DNA of 64,000 nt from Symbiodinium natans. Taxonomy: Eukaryota > Sar > Dinophyceae > Suessiales > Symbiodiniaceae. Below are positions 10,680 to 21,900 of the stretch, one piece after another. Below the pieces are notes generated by a model, which did not search any database, had not been told where the DNA came from, and saw only the letters and a list, made by a program, of their open reading frames with translations. The position numbers were made by a program, and so were the translations under genes. Where the stretch lies: assembly GCA_905221605.1 (NCBI GenBank), contig CAJNDS010002100.1, positions 201,501-265,500 on the forward strand, written 5' to 3'. Every line of letters begins with the position of its first letter. Position 1 is the first letter of the stretch.

Positions 10680-10743
10680 TGTTCTTTGTTGATCTGTGAA
10701 TGCAAGCCTCATCCGAAACCGTAAGTCTTCAACCCTACACCTT

Positions 10744-10850
10744 GGCATGTTCCCCCTTATACCAGCCGTCCTTAATGGGGATTCTACTAGGGGTACTATA
10801 ACCCCTATTGAGGACTGTTAGTCATGTAATTATAAGGGGGAACATCCCAA
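10744..10850 (+). mobile_element. Family-A inverted-repeat element
   Basis: GGCATGTTCCCCCTTATAC... to ...TTATAAGGGGGAACATCCC, only 65 bp after the previous copy. The insertion GTCATGTAA in the right arm breaks the pairing. Confidence 0.7.
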
Positions 10851-10894
10851 CCCTGCACCGGAAAATCTCTGGATCATGGTCTCGGGAGCCAACT

Positions 10895-10995
10895 CCTTGG
10901 AGGTTCGTTGGGTAGATACAAGCCGGGTTAGAAGTAGGGTAACTCCTATTTAGGGTACATATAACCCTACGTATCACTACCCCTGAACCTGAAAG
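10895..10995 (+). mobile_element. Family-B element, diverged
   Basis: CCTTGGAGGTTCGTTGGGTA at the left and CACTACCCCTGAACCTGAAAG at the right, with interior AAGTAGGG and ATATAACCCTAC motifs as in other B copies. Confidence 0.55.
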
Positions 10996-11111
10996 TTATG
11001 GTCTTTCTAGCAACCGAACTGCCCCTCGACTCTTGGCCGTGGCGTTTTTTTGCAACAGAGCCTCAAACCTAGCCTGTGCATCGAGCGTGTGCACCTTTAA
11101 AACTGCCTAGT

Positions 11112-11153
11112 AGTAGTAGTGGCGGTGGTGGTGGTGGTGGTGGTGGTGGTTGG
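11112..11153 (+). repeat. (GGT)n microsatellite
   Basis: About 13 GGT triplets. It creates a Pro-run ORF on the minus strand that is not accepted as a gene. Confidence 0.9.
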
Positions 11154-11601
11154 TGGTCATCGTTGTGGTTATAGCTGTTGTGGTGTGGTCTTCCGGAGAC
11201 CTGCTTCACTTGACCTGCGTCGCCTGCGGAGGATGCATGGCATGGACGTCCAGCAGAGTGGGACCATCTGTGTGGCGCTTGGTTAAACCAACTCCCATAA
11301 GCCCTAAACCGTCCCGGGGTTTCGGGCTCTGAGGGAGAGAAGCTCTGTAGTCGTCCAGGCTTTAGGGTTGGGGTTGTAGTTGTAGGCTCCAGAATGAGCA
11401 ACCGGCTGGCCGTCTTTGGAGGGTGTAGGTCTCCTGGTGTTTGTGAAAAGAGGTACCGATCTAAATGGCCATCTGATCGCATCACAACGCCTCTTAATTC
11501 AGGAAGACTCCCTGTGTAGCTTAAGGTCCATTCCTCAATCAAGGGGGGGACCCGGAGCCTGAGCGTGAGGTTCGAGGTTTTGGGTTCAGGGCCCTCAGCG
11601 C

Positions 11602-11660
11602 TGTGAAAGGTTGTGCCATGATCAATGCAGGCAAGAACAAGGACGCTGTCAGCTTCTGGG
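11602..11660 (+). CDS. Candidate exon
   Basis: Open frame GCAMINAGKNKDAVSFW, ending TGG G|GTTTCG and running into TTTAGGG-type repeats. An acceptor-like GAAAG precedes it. Could be an upstream exon of the CNBD gene; identity unknown. Confidence 0.35.
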
Positions 11661-11860
11661 GTTTCGGGGGTTTAGGGTTTAGGGTTTATTTTCTTTTTTG
11701 GGGTGTAGGGCTTAGGGTGTCAGGGCTCAGGGCTCAGGGTTGTAGGATTGAGGGTTGCGGGCTCAGGGTGTGGCATTCAGGTCGAGTAGGGTCTAGGGTT
11801 GAGGGAATCAGTTGCTTAAGCCCAGAAAGCCCCAAGGGCATAAGCGAGCCTGAAAGGGAC

Positions 11861-12055
11861 CCCCTAGAAGGGCCCCATGCGAAGAAGCTCTTCTTGGGAG
11901 CCTCCGACGTCTTAGGGGGAGTCCTGGACCTTTACCGGAATACTCTTATCCGTTTGATGAGGGAAGACTGCCCTGGTTTTAGGGCACCCCGCAATAAGTT
12001 GGAGTCTTTGGTGGCTTCCGCAACAAGACGCACGAAAGTGCCCCACCCTCTTTGA
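11861..12055 (+). CDS. Coding-like segment, unknown
   Basis: Open frame ending TGA at 12053-12055, with a helical, charged run (residues such as GGVLDLYRNTLIRLMRED). TTTAGGG repeats follow at 12102. It shares its frame with 11602-11660, but degenerate repeat lies between, so the true left boundary is uncertain. Exon or small gene. Confidence 0.35.
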   Translation, partial: PLEGPHAKKLFLGASDVLGGVLDLYRNTLIRLMREDCPGFRAPRNKLESLVASATRRTKVPHPL

Positions 12056-12393
12056 GGGTCTTGCCGGCCCTGTGACTTGAGGTCTGGGATCCCTCCGCAA
12101 GAGGGTTTAGGGTTTAGGGGTTTGGGGTTTTTCAGGGCCTAGGGTTTAGCACGGACGTTCATCCCCCATCCCAAGCCGCCCGACACCTCCCCCCTAACCC
12201 TCAGCCCTGAACTCCCAAGCAAGCCACACCGAAGATTCAAGCGCGGTCTGGGTAAAGGAATGGAGGGTTTAGGGGCATTGGATTCGGGTTGCTGTTTTGC
12301 ATTTTGTTGGCTTTTGCGTTCAGAAGTTAAGGGTGTCAGTGTTTTGGTGTGTCCTCAGTTTGGGCAACATTTAGGGAGGGTAACCCCCCCTCC

Positions 12394-12475
12394 CGCACAG
12401 ACACACGCACACGTACATGCTCATTTACACACGCGCAGGCACACGCACGCGCACGCATGCGCACACACCGCCATG
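12394..12475 (+). repeat. CA/CG-alternating microsatellite
   Basis: Purine-pyrimidine alternation built from CACACG and CGCA units. Confidence 0.85.
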
Positions 12476-12869
12476 CAGTCTTTGGGCAAGCGTGTTTCTG
12501 CAGACATGAACAAAGCACCTGGTTCAGGATCTGAAGATCGAGCGCGTGGGAGCCCAGATGTCGAGCTTACGGAGTAAGTGTGGGTAGGGCTTGGCTGTGG
12601 GGGGGTAGGGGGCTTGCGCGCGTTGGGAGGTCAGTTTGGGGTGCGGCTTTAGGGGTTTCGGGGCCTCTGTCTCAGACCATCGCAAGGATGCAGGCATGTC
12701 CGCTCTGGCTGTATCCTGTTGCGAGTAGGAGTGGGACATTGCAACAGGCATGCCCCTGTTGCATTGAAGGATTCTAGAAACCTTTCCCGAATGCTGATGA
12801 AAGAAGGCCCGTACCAGTATTTCATGACACGAAGGCCCCTTCGTAGTCTAGGGTGTGTGTTTCCCTCAG

Positions 12870-12996
12870 CGGCACTGGCCCTTTGGGTCAGCTTGTCCCA
12901 GGCAAGGTCATAGATGAGGCAGATGCGGAGGACGAGGCGGAGAGGCTGCGCGAGTTCCCTGGCTTTGCCGTGGGAACTCGTCTTTCGGAGCTTGGG
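12870..12996 (+). CDS. CNBD gene exon: acidic linker
   Basis: Acceptor CCCTCAG, start phase 2, donor GGG|GTTCAG, end phase 0. The open frame has an acidic run (DEADAEDEAERLREF) then FAVGTRLSELG. It joins in phase to 14191. Confidence 0.6.
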
Positions 12997-15900
12997 GTTC
13001 AGGGCATGATCGCAACATTAAGGGGGCTAACAGGTGTCTTGCAGGGCCTGGTAGTCAGAAACCAGGCCCGGACTTGGAGGAGTTGACACGTTTTTCGCAA
13101 GACGAACCAGCAGAAATTCAAATGCAGGTGGTAAATAGATAGTGCTCAGTGCTCCGTTGCAAAGGCACTCGACCTGACAGCCAACTGGCATGTTGACATG
13201 AAAGACCGCCGCTGGTGCTCAGGCTTGTAGAGGCCGTGAGGCATCATGCAGTTGGGCAAGGCCGGATGCTTTCACCAAAATCGACAGTGCTGACAGGTTT
13301 GCAACATTGCGTGAAAGGTTGGTAGAGGGTTTGTAAGGACTGCACAGTCCAACTCTGCGCCGAGAGCCCTGCACTCTGAAGTTTGTAACCAGCTTTTCTG
13401 ATTTCTTGCAGTGTGCAGGCACCACTTCTTGCGAGTCTGGGCTTTCTCCTGCCCCGAACCCTAAACCCATATGCCCTAGGCATCGAGGCCCCTGACCGCA
13501 CCGCCCTTGGCAGGAGTGTCGGATGACAACGAGGCTTGGTGGGCCTGGCCAAGGTATTTGGGCATATAGAGGTTGGAGCTTACGCTATGGGCTGGACATG
13601 TAGTTGAGGCGTCTAGGAATCCTGTTTTGAGGTTGTGCATTGGGCCTGTGGATTGGGATTTCACGGCCCATGCGTCGCAATGGGGCATCCGTAAATTTCC
13701 TACATGCTCGTAAGCCTCTAACAGAAGACATTCTTATTCCAGCATCCGCCACCAACAAAGTAGCAGTTGGCTCATCAGCGAAAGCCCCTTTTCATCTGCA
13801 GCACTTGCTGTGGTTGCACAGGTCAGGAGTAAGATATGTGGGCCAAACGCGTTTAGTCCTGCTTCTGACCGGCAATTGCCGTGTTTTTGTCCGCTTTGTT
13901 GCTGGGTGTGCTGTGTTTCCGGTCAGGATGCAAAAGCCCGCCTTGCCCCAGAAACTTGTGATCTGGTTTCAGGTTTAGGCTTTAGGTTTACAGGTTCAGG
14001 TGCTTGTCGAGAGGGATGTCGGTCGGTGCACTTGACCCCATGCTGCAGTCACCGCCCTCTTGCGGTTTAGGGTTTAGGGTTTAGGGCACGCTGCAATCAC
14101 CCCCGAAGCCTTACCTCCACACTCGACGGGCCTCACGAGTCAAAGCCGAAACCCTAAACCCTAAACCGAAACCCTAAACCCATGCCGCAGGACGCGGAGT
14201 GGAGCGACAAGGTGGAACAACTTCTGAGCCGCTCCGAAGCGAGGTTTTAGGGGGACCATCCCTATGATTAAGAGGCCTGGGTTTAGGGTTTAGGGTTTAG
14301 GGTTTAGGGATTAGGGCCCTGAAGGCCCTTATACTAACAGTCCTCAAAAGGGATTATAGTCCCCCCCCCTCCCTTTTAGAATTAAGTTCCCAAATCTCTC
14401 TGAATCCGGCCCCCGCCCCCCCAACCTAAACTCCCTCAGCCCAAGTCCCTTCTAACTGGTGAAGGCCAGCAGGCCCGAGCCTCCCAGCCCCCTTATCAAG
14501 GGTTTAGGGTTTAGGGTTTAGGGTTTAGGGTTTAGGGTTTAGGGTTTAGGGTTTAGGACTGGGGGTTTAGGGTTAAGGGTTGACTGAGGGTTTAGGGTTA
14601 AGGGTTGAGGGTCGCACGATTGCTCCCCTCCACCCCTTATCAATGGTTTGGGGTCTAGGGTGTAGGATGTAGGATTTTGGAGGCCCTTATATATTACATA
14701 AGAGTTCCTCTCTTTGCGTGGAAGGTTCTGGTTCGTAGAGCTACCAAGTATCGGAGTCGCCAGGTTCGGGAGGGCATCTTGTGCCCCTCAGCTGCCTAAG
14801 CCAGCCGATCACACCCCCAACACCCTGAGGCCCACATCCCTGTCTTCCAAACAGGGTTTAGGGCTTAGGGTTTAGGGTTTAGGGTTTAGGGTTTAGGGTT
14901 GAGGGTTGAGGGTTAGGGTGTAGGGTTAGGGTTTAGGGTTAGGGTTTAGGGTTTAGGGCTTAGGGCTTAGGGCTTAGGGCTTAGGGCTTAGGGCTTAGGG
15001 CTTAGGGTTTAGCTTGGATCCCGAACTTTAAACCCTGAGCCCAGAGGAGCCTCGAAGCCTCAGCATTCCTTAGCCACCCGAAAGCCCCAAGCCCCAAACC
15101 CTAAACCCTAAGCCCCAAACCCTAAACCCTAAACCCTAAACCCTAAACCCTAAACCCTAAACCCTAAATCCTAAACCCTAAGCCCCAAACCCTAAACCCT
15201 ACACCCTAAACCCTAAACCCTACCACAGCCCAGGGAGCTACGACTTCTTCAAGCCACTCGAGGCCTTGGACCTTTCCCCTCCCCAAAAGGTTGAAGTTGC
15301 AAATGGTGCAGGATTTAGGCTTCAGGGGTTACGGTTTAGGGTTTAGGGTTTCCGGTGTATGGTTTGGGATGTCAGATTTTGAGTTCAAGGGTTCTGGGAT
15401 GAAAGGCTAGGGTTTGGGGGGAAGGGATGTGCACTGTAGGGTTCAAGAGGGGTTTGCGAAGTCTGTTGAACGCTGAGCCCTAGACCCTAAACCCACAGCG
15501 AAGCAGTCAGCCGCGTCACTATGGGGGTTTCCGGGTTTCCGAGGTTGGGGGTACCTTATTGGGGTCCTTCCTATAAGGGAATCCTACTATTTGGGGGTCT
15601 GTATTCGGGGTCCCTTATGCTCGTAAACCCCCCTAAACGGGTTCGAATCAAGGCAGGGGATGGATGGGGGGCCCTCCACAACAGACCCCAAATAGTAGGA
15701 TCCCCTGATAATCAGGACCCCATAAGGTACCCCTAATTTCGGAAACCTCCATCTGTTGACTCGGGAATGGAGCCAGCATTCAGAGTACTACCCATGTTCC
15801 CCCTAAACCCTTTCCCCTACACCCAGAACCCTAAACCCTAAACCTTAAAACCTAAACCCTAAACCCCAAACCCCAAACCCCAAACCCTAAACCCTAAACC

Positions 15901-18900
15901 CTAAACCCTAAACCCCCGAACATCTAAAGCCTGAAAGTCTCGAGACCTGCAGGCCGCAAGGCCAAAACCCCAGAACCCCAGGCGAGCCCTAACACCCCCC
16001 CTATAAAACCATATAAAAACCCTTTAAAATCCTATAAAACCCTATAAAACCCCATGAAGATCCTATAAAACCCTTATAAAACCCTGTAACGCCCTTTAAA
16101 GCTTTATAAGCCACTTTAAAACCCTGAACCCTAAAAACCCTGAAAGCCCTAAACCCGAAGCCCCTGAACGGACGAAAATCCTAAAATCCCTCAGTTTCGG
16201 AACAGCCGCCTGCAAGAATAAGCTCCAAAGCCCCCAAACATCTCTCAAAGTATCCCAGATACGAACCAACATTGATCTAGGTCATAAGTTGCTTCCCCAA
16301 AAGCCCTAAACCCTAAACCCTAAACCCTAAACCCTAAACCCTAAACCCTAAACCCTAAACCCTAAACCCTAAGCCCTAAACCCTAAACCCCAAAACCTCT
16401 CAAAGAAGGCGCTACAGCCCGGATTGGTCGGCCGGCTTTCGAAGGAGGCGAGGGTTTAGGGTCTCAGGTTTTGCAGGCTTAGGTTTACAACCCTAAACCC
16501 TAAACCCTAAACCCTAAACCCTAAACCCTAAACCCTAAACCCTAAACCCTAAACCTTAAAAACGAAAAACTAAAAAACCCTAAACCCTAAACCCCAAACC
16601 CCAAACCCTAAACCCCAAACCCCATACCCTAAACCCCAAACCCTAAGCCCTAAACCCACAACTCTTTAACTTGAGAGCCTTCAAAAGGTGATCTATGAGG
16701 AGGTACCGGCTGATGTCGTCATCTTCCGGCAAGAAGACGAGCCAGATGGATGCCGCTGGTCTCAAATTTCAGGCCCCGCAGAACTGTTGCGAGGTCCTCT
16801 TTTGTTGGCCGAGTGGGTTTAGGGTTTAAGGTTTCGGGTTTAGGGTTTAGGGTTTAGGGTGGTTGGATGTTTGGATGCTGCTTAGACATGCTCTCGAATT
16901 GTACGCGCGCCCTGTTTTCGGGGAGGCGGGCGTGACTTGTTCCTTTATTCGTGTGACCCCAAACCCTAAACCCTATAAACTTCCAACAGCAAGCCTGGCT
17001 CGAAGTATCTTTATCGAGGAAAGATATACCCAATTTCCCCATTGCGTGCATGGGCTGCTTTTGTGCTTTTGCAGCGCGTGGTGCTTGTTGCCCGAACCCG
17101 GTGGTCAGGGGCGCAAGATCTAGGTCGGCTGGAGCCCATCAGGGGGGTTGTTGGAGGAACATGGTGAAGGGTTTTCTCATGGGGACTCCCCTAAACCCTT
17201 AACCCTAAACCCTAAACCCTAAACCCTCTAGACCCTAAACCCTAAACCCTAAACCCTAAACGGCCCTAAACCCTAAACCCCAAACCCCAAACCCTAAACC
17301 CCTGAACCTTGAACAAGTAGAACAGCCCCCCATCGCCCAGCGGCCCGCCACGAGGTTGGGTGATCCTGTCCGGCTGCGTTGGCGTGCACCTCTGGCGGAA
17401 CAGCGAGCTTCTGGATGAGGAGGTGCTGGGCATAGCTCCAAAGTCCTAAAGCCCTCAACCCTGAAGCCCTAAAACCCTGAAAGCTAGACTTCAAAACCTC
17501 AACCCTGAAGCCCTGAACCCTCACACCGAAGCTCCAAACCCCTCAACCCTGAAGCCCTAAACTCCAAACCCTCAACCCTGAACCCTAAACCCTCAAACCC
17601 TAAACTCTAAGCCCTCAACCCTGAACCCTAAACCCTCAAACCCTCAAACCCTAAACTCTAAACCCTCAACCCTGAACCCTAAACCCTCCAAACCCTAAAC
17701 TCTAAGCCCTCAACCCTGAACCCCATACCGGTGTGGGGCCTGAGGTCCAGAAGCCTCTAACAAGCCTCAAAACCCGGGTTTTGAGGTGTGGGGTGCAAGG
17801 GTCTGGGTTTAGGGTTTAGGGTTTAGGGTTTAGGGTTTAGGGTTTAGGGTTTAGGGTTGAGGGTCTCGGGGTTTTCAGTAGTTGCGAGCCGATCCAGTGA
17901 AAACGTCAGTCGGGTTGAGCCAGTGTGCGAGGTTCCCACGCCCCGTGACGCCTATGACCCATCCGCCCACGAGCTGCGGGGCAGCTCGTCGCGGCTAAAT
18001 CGGAGGAAGGTGCACGGACAGGGGCAGATGCTTCGGGTTGAGGAAGCCCAAGGGCTTATAGGGGCTCTTTGAAAGCCGTTGAGGTTCAGGGCTGCAGGGT
18101 GTGGTTTCGGCAAGGTGGGGTTTCGGGATGCTTGACGTTGAGAGCATGTGGCGACCACGCAGGCTTTGCATCATCTTCAGAAGTAAGAGCCCAAGTGCAT
18201 CGCAGCGTGATCCGCCCCAAACCCTGAACCCTAAACCTAAACCCTTGCCCTGAACCTTAAACCCTAAACCCTAATCCCTCCCCCACCCCAAAACAAAAAG
18301 CCTGAACCCTGAAGGTGTGAAAGTTCAAGGGCATGACCATGCAACCAGAGAGCCCGATCCCCCGTAGTTAAGGACTCCATTTTCAATCACAGTAAGGACC
18401 CCTAGATTGTTTAATGCGTGTGTTCCTTACTGGGCACGGTGCTCTTTGGGAAGTCTGCGAACCCTAAACCCCTGACCCCCTAAACGCTAAGCCCTAAACC
18501 CCAAAGCGCCTAAACGCTCAGCCCTGAACCCTTCACCCCGAAGCCCCTCAGCCCTAAACCCCCTAAACCTTAAACCCTAAACCCTAAACCCCCTCAGACC
18601 CTAAACCCTAAGCCCCTCAACCCCTAGGCCCCTGCACCCCGAACTCTACACCCGAAACCCGACACCCTAAACCCTAAACCCCCTAAGACCCTAAACCCCA
18701 AACCCCCTAAGACCCTAAACCCACCCTAAACCCTAAACCCTAAACCCTAAACCCTAAACCCTAAACCCTAAACCCTAAACCCTAAACCCTAAACCCTAAA
18801 CCCTAAACCCTACACCCCCCCGAACTCCTGGAAGGGGAAGCTGCGGAGCTGCCGTACCTTCGCGGCCCTGCCAGCCAAGTTGGTCGAGGAGGACTTTGCG

Positions 18901-21900
18901 GGGTTGTGGTGTTAGGGTTTAGGGTTTAGGGTTTAGGGCTTAGGGTTTAGGGTTTAGGGTTTAGGGTTTAGGGTTTAGGGTTTAGGGTTTAGGGTAATAC
19001 CAGCTTGTGATTTAGTGCCTTGTGTAGTCTCCGAAGCAGCAGTAGCTAACACATTACATGCCCCTGACATTCCCTTGTACCTTGGGTACAATACTTTGCA
19101 TACCGACAGTGTATAGTAAGCCAGCCATTTCGGGGGTATAGTTTCTAAGCCACACCCACTCAGAATGAGGGCTGCAGGCTGTCCAGGGCCCACGGGAACA
19201 GTCGAGGATAATGATCCGGGAGTGATGGCGAAGAACATGGTTCCACCGAAGCCGAAGGAGCAGGGCGCTTCGAGCAGTGCGGGGTATTCGCGCAAAGGCA
19301 CCTCGGGGCCGACTTTGCACCATCCCTCCTGTTCAGCAGACCATAGGTTCGGCGTTCTCCGAACATCAGTGTCACCTTGGGTGTACTGCGAGCGTAAATG
19401 ACGAAACCAGCCGCAAGCTGGTGATGTCCCTCCAGGCGGAGAGGAAGCTGGCAGGAAGGCTGGAACCCTCCTACCGAGGATGCAACCGCGATCAACTCCA
19501 TGGCGCCCACCGCGGGACGTGAATTTCGCTCTGCGGTTTGGGTTTAGGGAAACGGGTTTGCTTCAATTTGGGGCTCAACTTGTGGGTGTGTGGGCTTGTT
19601 GAGGCGCAGGGCAGCTCCGGCGCCATAGCCTCGAGACTTGGGCCAACATCACAGCAGGCGCCCTTCCGGCTGCTGTCGCCGGTCCTACAGGCAGCGCTCT
19701 GTGTGGTGGCCCCATGAGATGGGGCGAGCCTAGCTAATTGGCAGGTGGCGGCGCAGGCCCACGTACTCCCTTGGTCAGTGGTTGTAGTAGACGACGCAGA
19801 CTTGGCATTCTAACAACAAAGGACATCGCGCTCCTCAGGGCCATTGTGGGATCATCAGGCACGCCTGCCGCGTGGGTGATGACTCGGGAACTGTACGAAC
19901 GCTTACAACGCAAGGAGTCCAAAGTTAGCTTTGTTTGCCTGCTCGCCGCTTCCAGACACCAAGCCCCACGGGTTGAACCCTAAACGCCAGCAGCCTTACC
20001 ATCTCCCCCCAATAGCAGGAGCCGCCCGAAGCGTCTTCCACGACCCCAGTGCCGCTCGACGAGGGTTTTAAGATTTTGGGGTTGGGGTCTCAAGACTTGG
20101 GCCGCGGGTCTCAGGATAAAAGTTCTGAGTTTGGGGGTTTGAGGAGTGCTCAGATGTTGGTTTTATGTGCGCGGGCCTCTAAAGCCGTAAAGCCCTCAAC
20201 CCTACTCCTGTGGGGTCCTGAAGTTTGGCTTGAAGATTCGGGCCATAGAGTTTTGCTAGTTTTGGGGTTCTTGGGTGCAAGGGCTTAGGGTTGGGTTTCA
20301 GGGTGGCGGACCAGTAGCGCGAGGGCTCGCTGAATCGGTTTACCCCCCGAGACTCATACAGCCACTTGGAGCGTTGTGGCCTCAAAGACACTGAGCCTTG
20401 AAACCCCTAAGCCTTAAAGCCCTAAATCCCTAAACCGTTAACCCCAGCCACCCTGAACCCCAAACCCTAAACCCTAAACCCGAAACCCTAAAAGCCCCAA
20501 TCCCCAAGTCGCCCTGATCCAGGGGAAGTCCCAGCGGCGGGGGCAAGCGCATATTTTTAGAGCGGTCGCGGAGCCTGGGGTCGCAGATCAACGGCAGGGT
20601 TTAGGGCTTGGGGTGTAGGGTTCAAGGTTTAGGGTTTGGTGTGTCCTCTTAATGTTGACCTCGTAATAATAAACCCCCCCCCCCCCTTCAATCAAACCCC
20701 CCCAAATAGAGTGGGGGCCCCTTTGAATAAGGATTCCTTTCCTTAGAGAGACTTAGAGAGGATCAGAGAGAATCACTCAGGATTCCTTTCCTTAGAGAGA
20801 ATTAGAGAGGATCAGAGAGAATCAGAGAGAATCAGAAAGAAGGGCTGGGAGGGTTCTACGGGTCAGGGCTTGGTGAATACCCTAAACCCTAAACCCTAAA
20901 CCCTAACCCTAAACCCTGAAGAGCTTTTTTTCAGGCAGGAATTTCCAGGAACTTTATTCCGAGGGGCAGATCTTTCAGGATTATTTCCAGGGCACCGGCC
21001 TCCAAAGCTACCCCCTTTGCCAGAAAGATTTTTTCAATCCTCTAGTAAGGCTCTCAAATAAAAAACAGCAAGTTTCTCAGGAGTTTGGTTTTCAGGTTTC
21101 TCTTCGAAATCTGATCGCTTCATGTTTTCCTATAATTAAATCCTAAACCCTAAACCCTTAACCCTAATTAAACCCCAGACCCTAAACCCTAAACCCTAAG
21201 ACTTTAATTGCAGGGGCCCCTGGATTTAGAGACCATGCCATACCCTTATCCCTAAACCCTAACCCTAACCCTAAACCCTTAACCCTAATTCAATAAGACT
21301 CCACAACACCTAAGTAAACCTAAGCCATGAACCCTAAACCTAATGAAACCATGAAGCGATCATTTGAAGATTTTTTTCAGGCAGGAATTTCCAGGAACTT
21401 TATTCCGAGGGGCAGATCTTTCAGGATTATTTCCAGGGCACCGGCCTCCAAAGCTACCCCCTTTGCCAGAAAGATTTTTTCAATCCTCTAGTAAGGCTCT
21501 CAAATAAAAATCTGCAAGTTTCTGATGAGTTTGGTTTTCAGGTTTCTCTTCGAAATCTGATCGCTTCATGTTTTCCTAATTAAATCCTAAACCATAAAAC
21601 CCTTAACCCTCCCTCTCTTTTCTCTCCATAAACAAACAAAGAACAACGGACACCCCCAAAAAAAAAACAAGCCCCGACTGGCGTACTTTATTCCCAGGGC
21701 TTTATTATTGCGGCCGGGACACCTGGCGCACTTTAATTTACGGGGGTTTAGTAATACGAGGTTAACATTACGTGCTTTCAATATAGGATTTTGTTTTCAG
21801 GAGGTGTTTTTTTTCAAGAGAACCCTACTTTAGCTTCCGACAATGTGTTGGGAGCCAAGGTCTCGAAACCCTTAGCGTGAGAAGTTCTCAGCACATGGAT

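Noticed and set aside
13640-13978. 112-codon + ORF
   Set aside because: No motif, no splice context, and competing open minus frames.
19160-19522. Overlapping ORFs on both strands (up to 116 codons)
   Set aside because: None has a recognisable domain or consistent splice sites; coding strand cannot be decided.
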